Made by a program: the position numbers and the translations under genes. Positions 27,823 through 35,510 of a stretch of 64,000 nucleotides of DNA are shown here, piece by piece. The stretch is from Pontibacter oryzae (GTDB lineage Bacteria; Bacteroidota; Bacteroidia; Cytophagales; Hymenobacteraceae), in the NCBI RefSeq assembly GCF_003576375.1, contig NZ_QWGE01000007.1, positions 121,419-185,418 on the forward strand, read 5' to 3'. The notes under the pieces were generated by a model. That model searched no databases. It worked only from the letters and a program-made list of their open reading frames with translations, and was not told the DNA's origin. Each line of letters begins with the position of its first letter. Position 1 is the first letter of the stretch.

Positions 27823-28566
27823 ATGAAAAGACCGATTCATACTTTACTTGCCTTTCTGTTAGTAGCAGTTACGCCGCTGCTCACATCCTGTGATGACGAT
27901 GACGACACAGTAGCACAGGCTGATATTACAGTCGAATTCCTGAACACCGTTAATGGCGCTGAAATTGAGCTGGGCAAAACTTACACCAGCCCCGCCGGCG
28001 ATACCTATGCCGTGGAAGATTTCAAGTATTTTATTAGTAACGTGAAGCTGCTGGATGCTAACGGCGCTGCTGTATTTACAGAGCCCAACAGCTACCACCT
28101 GATAAACCAAACCGCAGGCAAAACCAGCTTCGTGCTCAAGAATGTGCCGGCAGGCAGCTACAGCCAGATTACCTTTAGCCTGGGCGTAGACCAGGCACAC
28201 AACCACTCCACCGACCAGGAAGGTGACCTCGACCCGAGCTCAGACATGGTTTGGGATTGGGACACAGGGTATAAGTTTCTACTGCTGGAGGGCACTTACA
28301 CCGGCAATACAAAAAGCGGCGGCCTAATTTTCCATATCGGAGAGGATGCCAATTACACCACATTCAACATTCCGTTGCAGGTACCACTGGATATCAGAAC
28401 AGAGCCGTACCATACTTTGCGCGTAACTACTGAGCTTGATGCTTTATTCCAGAATCCGCATACCATTGATTTCGACGAGCTGAATACTGCCATGGGCGGT
28501 GCCAATGCCCGAAAAATAGCAGACAATTATACCAACGGTTTCTTTTCGTTAGCAGAATTAAGATAA
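27823..28566 (+). CDS. MbnP-family copper-binding-type lipoprotein (copy 1)
   Basis: This 247-residue protein has a lipobox LLTSC23 followed by a run of five Asp. The MbnP family pattern is visible: EDFKYFISNVKL (65-76), GVDQAHNHS (121-129), the tryptophan pair in VWDWDTGYKF (W144, W146) and FHIGEDANY (170-178). MbnP binds copper after oxidation of a tryptophan by MbnH. Which Trp would be modified here is inference. It is translationally close to the upstream MbnH-like gene (8-base gap). Confidence 0.82.
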   Translation: MKRPIHTLLAFLLVAVTPLLTSCDDDDDTVAQADITVEFLNTVNGAEIELGKTYTSPAGDTYAVEDFKYFISNVKLLDANGAAVFTEPNSYHLINQTAGKTSFVLKNVPAGSYSQITFSLGVDQAHNHSTDQEGDLDPSSDMVWDWDTGYKFLLLEGTYTGNTKSGGLIFHIGEDANYTTFNIPLQVPLDIRTEPYHTLRVTTELDALFQNPHTIDFDELNTAMGGANARKIADNYTNGFFSLAELR

Positions 28567-28573
28567 CCTGCCG

Positions 28574-28581
28574 TACCTTTG
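28574..28581 (+). promoter_or_regulatory. -7 box almost at the start of the small CxGKC gene
   Basis: TACCTTTG matches TAnnTTTG and lies only 6 bases before the chosen ATG at 28588. If used, the transcript would be leaderless or nearly so. Confidence 0.45.
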
Positions 28582-28587
28582 CAGCAC

Positions 28588-28965
28588 ATGCCACACGCAA
28601 AATATATCTGGAGCATCAGCCTGGCCATCCTTGTGATGGTGAACGTGCTGTCTATGCCCCTGATCCGGCTTGGCTATGAGCTGAACAAAGAATACATTAT
28701 CCAGAACCTCTGCGTAAACCGAGATAAGCCGCAGCTGCAGTGCGAAGGCAAATGCCATCTCAGCAAAAGTGTGAAAGCGGCTAACCAAGAAAGCCAGGAC
28801 CAGACCAACTTCAAAGCTAAATCGCTTTCATACGATTTCATCAGCGTTACAGAAGCCGCAACTCCTGTTGCTAAGGTTTGGTTGCCGGCACGTACCTACG
28901 GGTATTATAGCCTGAGCGCTTATAACGCTTACTCCTCTAAAATTCTGCATCCGCCGCAGGTATAA
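28588..28965 (+). CDS. Small membrane protein with a CxGKC motif
   Basis: This 125-residue protein has one N-terminal transmembrane helix (about 8-30), then LCVNRDKPQLQCEGKCHLSK, giving three cysteines and a histidine close together after the membrane. A soluble tail follows. Small proteins with Cys-x-Gly-Lys-Cys occur in Bacteroidota near metal-uptake genes, and binding of a metal is inferred. The ATG at 28588 is preferred over a TTG nine bases upstream that falls inside a promoter box. It is flanked by MbnP-like genes on both sides. The function is unknown. Confidence 0.72.
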   Translation: MPHAKYIWSISLAILVMVNVLSMPLIRLGYELNKEYIIQNLCVNRDKPQLQCEGKCHLSKSVKAANQESQDQTNFKAKSLSYDFISVTEAATPVAKVWLPARTYGYYSLSAYNAYSSKILHPPQV

Positions 28966-28990
28966 TTTCATCTGCATACTTACACTGGCT

Positions 28991-29081
28991 CCACCATACG
29001 ATGGTGGCATGCCTTGCCTATTCCTTTGGATCTAAAACTGAAGGTTTACGCGCCAGTGCCTGTTGTTTTGAGGGCAGGCAC
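28991..29081. repeat. Two small hairpins before the second MbnP-like gene
   Basis: CCACCAT-ACG-ATGGTGG (28991-29007) is a perfect 7-bp stem with a 3-nt loop. GTGCCTG (29056-29062) pairs with CAGGCAC (29075-29081). Neither has a T-run. They may be REP-like or transcript-processing hairpins. Confidence 0.4.
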
Positions 29082-29205
29082 CTAATCACATTATAACCTG
29101 GTTTGCACAGCTCTTATTTCTGCACCTAAAGTCATAAAATCTATACTTTGGATACTGCAGAAACGAGGGCAGAAAGCGCGTACCTGCCTAATTAATTTTT
29201 ATCAG

Positions 29206-29982
29206 ATGAAATCCTTACACAAAATCATACTTTACGCTATACTTCTTCCGCTTGCCCTCTTCACCACATCCTGCAATGATGACGGCACGCCCGGGGTACA
29301 GGAACCTGGAAGCATCACCCTCGACGTGCATAACCAGTACAATAGCCAGGCACTGCAGCTTGACAACGAGTACAACACCAGCAGCGGCACGAAGTTTAAG
29401 TTCACGCAGCTGCGCTACATCATCAGCAATGTGGAGCTTACCGCCGCAGACGGCAGCAAGTATAAGGTACCGGAGAGCTATTATGTACTCGAGAAAACTT
29501 CGGCTGCTGAGCGCAGCAAGGTAGAGCTGACCAACATCCCGGCTGGCAAGTATACATCGGTTACCTTTTCGGTTGGCGTGGACCAAGCCGTAAACCACAG
29601 CCTTGACCTAGCCGCCGGCGACTTGAAAACAACATCGGGGATGGCTTGGAGCTGGAACACCGGCTATAAGTTTATTGTGGCCGAAGGGCAAGCACTGGAC
29701 CCTCAAACAGATGCCTGGGAAAGCATAACTTACCACATCGGTACCGATGCCAACTACCGCACTGTTACGTTGGCTTTGCCTACCGCCATTGAGGTAGAGA
29801 AGCGCACAACCAGCGAAGTGATGCTGGTGGCGGAACTAAGCAAGCTGTTTAACCAAGTAAACATACTTCAGTATAAAACAGTGATGTCGGGGTCTGCGAC
29901 GGCTGAGGTGGCTACCCAGGTGGCAGACAACTACGCAAGTATGTTTACCGTGCATCACGCCCATAGTATGAAAATGGAGTAA
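29206..29982 (+). CDS. MbnP-family copper-binding-type lipoprotein (copy 2)
   Basis: The 258-residue protein has a lipobox FTTSC23. The same family landmarks as copy 1 appear: QLRYIISNVEL (68-78), GVDQAVNHS (124-132), AWSWNTGYKF (W148, W150) and YHIGTDANY (176-184). The extreme C-terminus is unusual, with VHHAHSMKM giving three His and two Met, a possible extra copper-binding tail not present in copy 1. Its stop shares one base with the start of the downstream MbnH-like gene (TAATG), implying coupled translation. Confidence 0.82.
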   Translation: MKSLHKIILYAILLPLALFTTSCNDDGTPGVQEPGSITLDVHNQYNSQALQLDNEYNTSSGTKFKFTQLRYIISNVELTAADGSKYKVPESYYVLEKTSAAERSKVELTNIPAGKYTSVTFSVGVDQAVNHSLDLAAGDLKTTSGMAWSWNTGYKFIVAEGQALDPQTDAWESITYHIGTDANYRTVTLALPTAIEVEKRTTSEVMLVAELSKLFNQVNILQYKTVMSGSATAEVATQVADNYASMFTVHHAHSMKME

Positions 29983-31055
29983 TGCCCTGCCCGCTGCGAT
30001 ACATAGCGATACTTGGACTTAGCCTGCTGCTTACAGCCTGCGACGAGCCTGCCTCTGAAGCGCCTGCCCCACAAACCAGGCGCTTCAGCCCGGCGGTGCC
30101 CGCTAACTTGGCCAGTGCCGTGCCTTACCCGGAGCGCAACCCGTTTACCGTGGAGGGCGTGGAGCTTGGCCGCATGCTGTTCTACGACCCTATCCTGTCA
30201 GTTAACAACCAGGTTAGCTGCGCCAGCTGCCACCAGCAGGGCAAAGCCTTCTCGGATGGAACGGCCCTGAGTGTGGCTGGCGTAACCGGCAACCCGCTGA
30301 AAAGACATGCCCCTGCCCTGCTAAACCTGGCCTGGATGGATGGCTTGTTTTGGGATGGCGGTGCCAAGGACATAGAGTCGCTGGTGTTTGGGCCGATAAC
30401 GCACCCCGACGAGATGGGCCAGGATTTGAAGGCGCTAGCCAGCGAGTTGCAGCAGCACCCCAAGTACCCAGGATTGTTCCGGCTTGCTTTCGGCTCCGAC
30501 TCCATTACCTCGGCACGCATAGCGCGTGCGCTGGCCCAGTTTCAGCGCACGCTCATCTCGGCCAACTCCAGGTATGATAAGTATGTGCGCCAAGAAGCCG
30601 GCGGGCAGCTGTCCGGGCCGGAGTTGCAGGGTTTGGCCTTGTTTAAGCAGCATTGCGCCTCCTGCCATACTTCTGATTTCTTCACCGACCAGGCGTACCA
30701 TAACAATGGCTTAGACGCAGCGTTCTCGGCGGAGTTTGAGGAGCTGGCCTTTGGGCGCGGGCGTATAACGCGGCAGCAGCAGGACATCGGCAAGTATAAA
30801 ACGCCTACCCTCCGTAACATCGCCCTTACGGCACCCTACATGCACGATGGTCGCTTTGCCACCCTGGATGAGGTGGTAGAGCATTACCGCACAGGCGTTG
30901 TGTCTTCGCCCTCGCTGGCCCCCGAGCTGAAACAGCCAAACGGGCAGCTGGGCATACCTATCACCAAAGAAGAAAAAGAGAAGATCATTTTGTTTCTCAA
31001 CACCTTAACAGACGAGGACTTTGTGCACAACCAAGCCTTTACCAACCCTTTTTAA
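29982..31055 (+). CDS. MbnH-like di-heme cytochrome c peroxidase family lipoprotein (copy 2)
   Basis: This 357-residue exported protein has a lipobox LLLTAC20 and two heme motifs, CASCH at 80-84 and CASCH at 225-229. The C-terminal half is very like copy 1 (YHNNGLDA, PTLRNIALTAPYMHDGRFATL). The first half is more divergent. It overlaps the MbnP-like stop by one base, and the outer-membrane protein gene follows 4 bases later, so copy 2 of the pair and the outer-membrane gene form a tight operon. Oxidative maturation of the neighbouring MbnP is inferred. Confidence 0.85.
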   Translation: MPCPLRYIAILGLSLLLTACDEPASEAPAPQTRRFSPAVPANLASAVPYPERNPFTVEGVELGRMLFYDPILSVNNQVSCASCHQQGKAFSDGTALSVAGVTGNPLKRHAPALLNLAWMDGLFWDGGAKDIESLVFGPITHPDEMGQDLKALASELQQHPKYPGLFRLAFGSDSITSARIARALAQFQRTLISANSRYDKYVRQEAGGQLSGPELQGLALFKQHCASCHTSDFFTDQAYHNNGLDAAFSAEFEELAFGRGRITRQQQDIGKYKTPTLRNIALTAPYMHDGRFATLDEVVEHYRTGVVSSPSLAPELKQPNGQLGIPITKEEKEKIILFLNTLTDEDFVHNQAFTNPF

Positions 31056-31059
31056 CTAC

Positions 31060-32061
31060 ATGAAGAAGTTTATACTGTTGCTGCTGCCCCTCCTCTACGC
31101 GGGAGCTGCGCAGGCCTGCGACATTTGCAACCTTTACGAGTTTAACCCCATCGACTCTAAAAGCTACATCGGTGTTTTTTACCGGCAGAGTGTGTTTAAC
31201 GGCTACAGCCACCTCAACCAAAGCCATAGTTTTTTCGGCACGCAAAGTATGCTGGCCACCGAGGGCACTACCGGCGTGCAGCACGTGCCCGACCAAAGCG
31301 AAGTATACCAGGTAGCAGAGCATCAGGATGATTACGAGCGCTACGAAACCTGGGAGATACGGGCCAACTTCCGGATATTGCCCAAGCTAAACTTGCAGGC
31401 GGTGCTGCCCATCCGGAGGAACACGGTATACTATGCAGAGGTTTTCCATTTGCCGCAACCCATCAAGGACACCACCTTTACCGTAGGCGGCCCCGGCGAC
31501 CTGCTGCTCACCACGGAGTATTTGCATAACTTTAGCACAGGCCAGGTAAAGCACATTTTGCGGCCTGGCCTGGGCATAAAACTGCCAACCGGTGTGCACA
31601 ATAAAAAAATAAATGCAGAAGAAAAGTATGACCCCGACCTGCAGCCTGGCACAAGCGCTTTTTCTTACTTGTTAAAGTTAGGCTACACCTTGCTGCTGAA
31701 CGAGCAGATCGGTTTGGACCAAAGCATAAGCCAGCAATGGATGAGCGAGGGCAGCAACGGCTATCGTTTCGGGGATCAGTTTAACTATACGGCCTCGGCG
31801 TTTTATGTGGCGCGCAAAGGCTCGGTGCAGCTAATACCACGGTTGGGTTTATACTATGAGTCCGCTAAAAGATCGGCGCAGGATGGCTTGAAAGCTGTTC
31901 AAACCGGAGGTAATGCACTTTTCGGCCAGGCCGGCATGGATGTGGCGCTGAAAAAGTTTACCCTTTCGGGCAGCTATTTCCAGCCGCTCAACCAGTATTT
32001 AAACGGCAACCAAATCGGTAATGCGGGCCGTTTCCAGGTGGGCGTTTTTATGAACATCTAG
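31060..32061 (+). CDS. Outer-membrane barrel-like protein with mature N-terminal CDIC motif
   Basis: This is a 333-residue protein. The signal peptide (residues 1-19) ends at AQA, and the mature protein begins CDICN, giving a CxxC at C20/C23. The rest has alternating polar and aromatic residues typical of outer-membrane strands (for example LKLGYTLLLNEQIGLDQSIS and GRFQVGVFMNI at the end). Related Bacteroidota proteins with CDICG at the mature N-terminus lie in MbnP loci. A role in metal uptake is inferred. The ATG at 31060 is chosen because the signal peptide starts there. Confidence 0.75.
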   Translation: MKKFILLLLPLLYAGAAQACDICNLYEFNPIDSKSYIGVFYRQSVFNGYSHLNQSHSFFGTQSMLATEGTTGVQHVPDQSEVYQVAEHQDDYERYETWEIRANFRILPKLNLQAVLPIRRNTVYYAEVFHLPQPIKDTTFTVGGPGDLLLTTEYLHNFSTGQVKHILRPGLGIKLPTGVHNKKINAEEKYDPDLQPGTSAFSYLLKLGYTLLLNEQIGLDQSISQQWMSEGSNGYRFGDQFNYTASAFYVARKGSVQLIPRLGLYYESAKRSAQDGLKAVQTGGNALFGQAGMDVALKKFTLSGSYFQPLNQYLNGNQIGNAGRFQVGVFMNI

Positions 32062-32074
32062 GGCTAAAAACAAG

Positions 32075-32106
32075 AAAAGCCGCTGCGGGAATCCACAGCG
32101 GCTTTT
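32075..32106. terminator. Bidirectional terminator
   Basis: AAAAGCCGCTG (32075-32085) pairs with CAGCGGCTTTT (32096-32106), a perfect 11-bp stem between convergent genes. Confidence 0.88.
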
Positions 32107-32128
32107 ATACTTGTATCAGCTAGAAAGC

Positions 32129-32548
32129 TTAGTTTTTCTCTCTTTTAACATCAACGTCTACGTCAATATCATCAATTTTTCCTAGGCGCTCCTGAACTTT
32201 GTTCTCGAACTGATTCCATTCAGCCTTGGTTTCTTCCCACTCCTGGCGGGTTTCATCATCCCAATCAGATGCTTCTGCCTCAAGTTCGGCTTCGCGGCGC
32301 TTATATTCGGCACGCATCTCGCGGTACTCGTCGGCAGTCACGTTCTCGGCACGCTCTGTGCTGGTATTTACCCAGGTTGCAAACTCATTGTAAGAGCTTT
32401 TGGCTTCCATGTTAGCCTCGCTCATTTCGGCTTGCGCCTCATTTACTTCCTCGTTTGTCTCGTTTTGGGTTTCCTGGCTACAGGCAAACATAAACGAACC
32501 GATGGCAAGCGCCATACCTACTGTTTTAAACTTTGATATAATTTCCAT
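32129..32548 (-). CDS. Lipoprotein with acidic helical domain
   Basis: The 139-residue protein has a signal peptide and lipobox (FMFAC23), then an extremely charged helical region rich in Glu, Lys and Arg (about 28-125) likely to form a coiled coil, ending in a DIDVDVDVKREKN tail. No catalytic motif is seen. Lipid anchoring is inferred from the lipobox. The function is unknown. Confidence 0.75.
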   Translation of the reverse strand: MEIISKFKTVGMALAIGSFMFACSQETQNETNEEVNEAQAEMSEANMEAKSSYNEFATWVNTSTERAENVTADEYREMRAEYKRREAELEAEASDWDDETRQEWEETKAEWNQFENKVQERLGKIDDIDVDVDVKREKN

Positions 32549-32688
32549 AGTTATGTTCTTAATTTTGTATTGTTATTTTCCATACGGGCAGAAACAAAAT
32601 ATAGATATATTAACTGCTTAAATTAAATTAAATTCGCGTTTTTAGCGTATTTAATATATGGATGTGAAAGTTTTTAGCGACCATCAAC

Positions 32689-33642
32689 ATGCCATTAATA
32701 CCATCAAAGCATAAAGCACCTTTTTACCTGTTCAACGGCCATTTGCAAACCATTATTCCCGGGCTATTTAGGCAAGTGGCTGGAGTAATTTACGAGCGGG
32801 AACGCCTCGTTACCCCTGATGAGGATTTTATTGACCTGGATTGGTCTAGGGTTGGTTCTGATGCCTTGGTTGTACTTTCGCATGGGCTAGAGGGCGACAC
32901 GGGCCGGCCATACATTACGGGCATGGTGAAAGTGTTTAATGCTGAAGGCGTGGACGCGATGGCCTGGAATTACCGCAGTTGCAGCGGCGAACCAAACAAG
33001 CTGCTCCGCTCCTACCACCTCGGCGCATCCGACGACCTGGATCTGGTTATCCAGCATGCACTCAAGGCATATGCTTACAAAACAATTTACCTTATTGGCT
33101 TTAGCGCAGGCGGAAACATTACCCTTAAATACCTAGGCGAGGCCCCAAGCCAAGTACCTGAACAGGTAACACGTGCAGCAGTTTTTTCCACCCCAGTAGA
33201 TCTGAAAGGCTCTGCCCAGAAAATTTCAAGGGTATACACGCAGCGGTTTTTAAAGTCTTTGGGCCAGAAGCTGGAACAAAAGCGGCAGATGTACCCCGAC
33301 GAGGTTGATCTGACAAACTATAGCTTATTTTGGTCGTTTCCAGAGTTTGATGACAGGTATACTGCGCCGCTGCACGGCTTTAAAGACGCCGAAGATTATT
33401 ATGCCCGCGTCAGTTCCAAGCAGTTTCTTGCCGATATTCGCATCCCGACGTTGCTGGTAAACGCCAAGAACGATCCTTTCCTTTCTGAGGAGTGCTACCC
33501 GATCGCGGAAGCCAAACAGAACCCTAACCTATACTTAGAAATGCCTGAGGAAGGCGGCCATGTGGGCTTTGCCGAGGACTTTAGAAACAACCGCTATTAC
33601 TCCGAAGAGCGCGCCTTGCGTTTTTTGCTGGAGGAAAAGTAA
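32689..33642 (+). CDS. YheT-family alpha/beta hydrolase
   Basis: The 317-residue protein has the YheT/ABHD1-3 family signature FNGHLQTIIPGLFR (15-28), the oxyanion region SHGLEGD (64-70) and nucleophile S139 in IGFSAGGN. The late histidine GGHVGF completes the triad. The substrate is unknown. Family members act on lipids or esters. It is monocistronic by spacing. Confidence 0.88.
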   Translation: MPLIPSKHKAPFYLFNGHLQTIIPGLFRQVAGVIYERERLVTPDEDFIDLDWSRVGSDALVVLSHGLEGDTGRPYITGMVKVFNAEGVDAMAWNYRSCSGEPNKLLRSYHLGASDDLDLVIQHALKAYAYKTIYLIGFSAGGNITLKYLGEAPSQVPEQVTRAAVFSTPVDLKGSAQKISRVYTQRFLKSLGQKLEQKRQMYPDEVDLTNYSLFWSFPEFDDRYTAPLHGFKDAEDYYARVSSKQFLADIRIPTLLVNAKNDPFLSEECYPIAEAKQNPNLYLEMPEEGGHVGFAEDFRNNRYYSEERALRFLLEEK

Positions 33643-33789
33643 CGTTGCTGCTTCCTGAAGGTTCATCGAGCGTATGCTGCCATGTAAGTTTCTTGGCTCA
33701 GATTCTGTTTGCATAAACTACTCTCGCTAATGCATACTCCCATTGCCCTGCGCTAGATAAGCAATATCTCCGAAATGGCTCAACCGGCC

Positions 33790-34422
33790 CTACTTTTTCA
33801 GGGGCACGTAAACCACCTTTTTGGTATCGAAAAACTCTTCGTTAAAATAATCCTTCAGGTCGTAAGTTTGGGCGATGAGGCCCGACTCTGCCAGTTCTTC
33901 CTGCAGGTCGCCGCCTTTCAGGTAGTATAAGCCTTCGGTCTCCAAGCCGGTTTTCTTGAAGCTGTTCATTACCCAGGGCCAGAAGTTGGCTAAGCGGGTT
34001 ACGGCGCGGCTTACCACAAAATCATACTTATCGCGCACCTGCTCGGCACGGGTATGGCTTGCCGATACGTTGTGTAAATGTAATTCGCGGGCTATCTCGT
34101 TTACCACGTGTATCTTCTTGCCAATAGAATCCACCAGGTGAAACTTCACCTCCGGAAACATAACCGCCAGCGGCAAGCCCGGCAGTCCGCCGCCAGTGCC
34201 TACATCCATCACCGAGGTATGGTCCGGGAAGTTAACCACCTTGGCTATGCCCAGCGAGTGCAGAATGTGGTGCACGCCCAGCATATCCATATCCTTGCGT
34301 GAGATCACGTTTATCTTCTGGTTCCATTCTTTGTAGAGTTCGCCCATGTGCTCAAATTTCTGCAACTGGTCCTCAGTAAGCTCAGGGAAGTAACCGGAAA
34401 GTAAGGTGCGGATAGCGGTCAT
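33790..34422 (-). CDS. rsmG: 16S rRNA (guanine-527-N7)-methyltransferase
   Basis: This SAM-dependent enzyme makes m7G527 in 16S rRNA. The 210-residue protein carries DVGTGGGLPGLPLA at 73-86, the RsmG SAM loop, and early NQKINVISRKD. A longer frame to 34476 would add 18 residues that are merely the translation of a tandem-word repeat, so the ATG at 34420-34422 is chosen. A small membrane-protein gene lies just upstream. Confidence 0.93.
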   Translation of the reverse strand: MTAIRTLLSGYFPELTEDQLQKFEHMGELYKEWNQKINVISRKDMDMLGVHHILHSLGIAKVVNFPDHTSVMDVGTGGGLPGLPLAVMFPEVKFHLVDSIGKKIHVVNEIARELHLHNVSASHTRAEQVRDKYDFVVSRAVTRLANFWPWVMNSFKKTGLETEGLYYLKGGDLQEELAESGLIAQTYDLKDYFNEEFFDTKKVVYVPLKK

Positions 34423-34462
34423 ATTAATTACAAATGAAGAATTACGAATTATGAATGGGCAA
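34423..34462. repeat. 7-base tandem words filling the rsmG spacer
   Basis: Reads AAGAATT, ACGAATT, ATGAATG, GGCAATT in 7-base steps. It exactly fills the gap between the small membrane-protein stop and the rsmG start. Confidence 0.6.
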
Positions 34463-34681
34463 TTAAGACACAACAAAGTATAAGGCGGCTGCTATTATCA
34501 CCACAAAAGCCACAACGGCTAGCGCCATAAAAATATCAGCCAACAGCACAATCGCCGCATTTCTGTAGCGTCCTTCATACTTTACCTGTAGTTCTCGTTC
34601 TACTCGTTCTTGGCTGCGTAATCGCAAATGCAAGTACTGCCTCCCAATTCCTTCAAGTATAGTATCAGCTACTTTTGGCAT
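34463..34681 (-). CDS. Small single-pass membrane protein
   Basis: A 72-residue reading frame with a charged, Arg-rich first half (LRLRSQERVEREL) and one strong C-terminal transmembrane helix (about 44-70, AIVLLADIFMALAVVAFVVI). Plausible composition and position upstream of rsmG support it, but I recognise no family. The function is unknown. Confidence 0.5.
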   Translation of the reverse strand: MPKVADTILEGIGRQYLHLRLRSQERVERELQVKYEGRYRNAAIVLLADIFMALAVVAFVVIIAAALYFVVS

Positions 34682-34787
34682 GTCTTTTTATACTCTACAA
34701 GTATAAATCTTGTGTCCTGTGTCTTGCTACTTGCGTCTATAATGCTGCAAAAGTATAAAATAACTACGGGATATAGCGGTAAATTAT

Positions 34788-34822
34788 AAAGCCCCTGCTA
34801 CCAAACAGGCAACAGGGGCTTT
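34788..34822 (-). terminator. Terminator after the sigma factor gene
   Basis: AAAGCCCCTG (34788-34797) pairs with CAGGGGCTTT (34813-34822), a perfect 10-bp stem, 80 bases past the sigma-factor stop on the minus strand. Confidence 0.75.
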
Positions 34823-34901
34823 AAACGTAATCAAATATATTAACCTTAATTCAATGCTATCTTAAAGCACTCTTGCTGATGTAACAATTAACCATTCAAC
34901 G

Positions 34902-35510
34902 TTAAATTAAGTGCTTTTTGTTCTTCACCATGTCATAAAGCAGCTCGCGGGCGCGGTGCAGTTGGGCCTTTACAGTGCCTAGCGGTGCGTTCAGTTCCGT
35001 GGCGATCTCCTCATAGCTCAGCTCATTAAAGTAACGCAGCGTAACCAGGCGCTGGTATTTCTCGGGCAGCTTGGCCACCACGTACTGCATAATCTCGATC
35101 TTCTGGTTTTTAATCGCCTCCTCCTGCGGGTTCAGGTTCTTATCCTTAAAATCGATCGTGATCTCATCGCCGTTATCAATCTTGATGGCCGAGTCGATAG
35201 ACATGGTCTTAATCCGGTTCTTGCGGATAAAGTCGATGCAGTTGTTCGTGGCGATACGGAACAGCCAGGTACTGAAGGCGTACTCCGGGTTAAACTTATG
35301 CAGGTTTTTGAAGGCTTTCGCGAAAGCCTCTATCGTCAGGTCTTCGGCGTCGTCAGCGTTGCGCACCATCTTCAGCACCACATGGTATACAGGCTTTTTA
35401 TAGATGCTCATGAGCTCGGCGTAGGCCTTCTCATCGTTTTCTTCTACAGCAGCCTGAATAAGCTTGAAGTCATGCTTTGCTTTCGCAGAAAATTGTTTAT
35501 TTACTTCCAT
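34902..35510 (-). CDS. ECF-type RNA polymerase sigma factor
   Basis: The 202-residue protein has region 2 (DAEDLTIEAFAKAFKNLHKF, about 53-72, then FSTWLFRIATNNCIDFIRK) and region 4 (LRYFNELSYEEIATELNAPLGTVKAQLHRAREL, given here only as a landmark around 158-190, with the helix-turn-helix in ELSYEEIATELNAPLGTVKA). It overlaps the upstream glycosyltransferase stop by 10 bases, so they are co-transcribed. No anti-sigma gene follows. The regulon is unknown. Confidence 0.92.
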   Translation of the reverse strand: MEVNKQFSAKAKHDFKLIQAAVEENDEKAYAELMSIYKKPVYHVVLKMVRNADDAEDLTIEAFAKAFKNLHKFNPEYAFSTWLFRIATNNCIDFIRKNRIKTMSIDSAIKIDNGDEITIDFKDKNLNPQEEAIKNQKIEIMQYVVAKLPEKYQRLVTLRYFNELSYEEIATELNAPLGTVKAQLHRARELLYDMVKNKKHLI

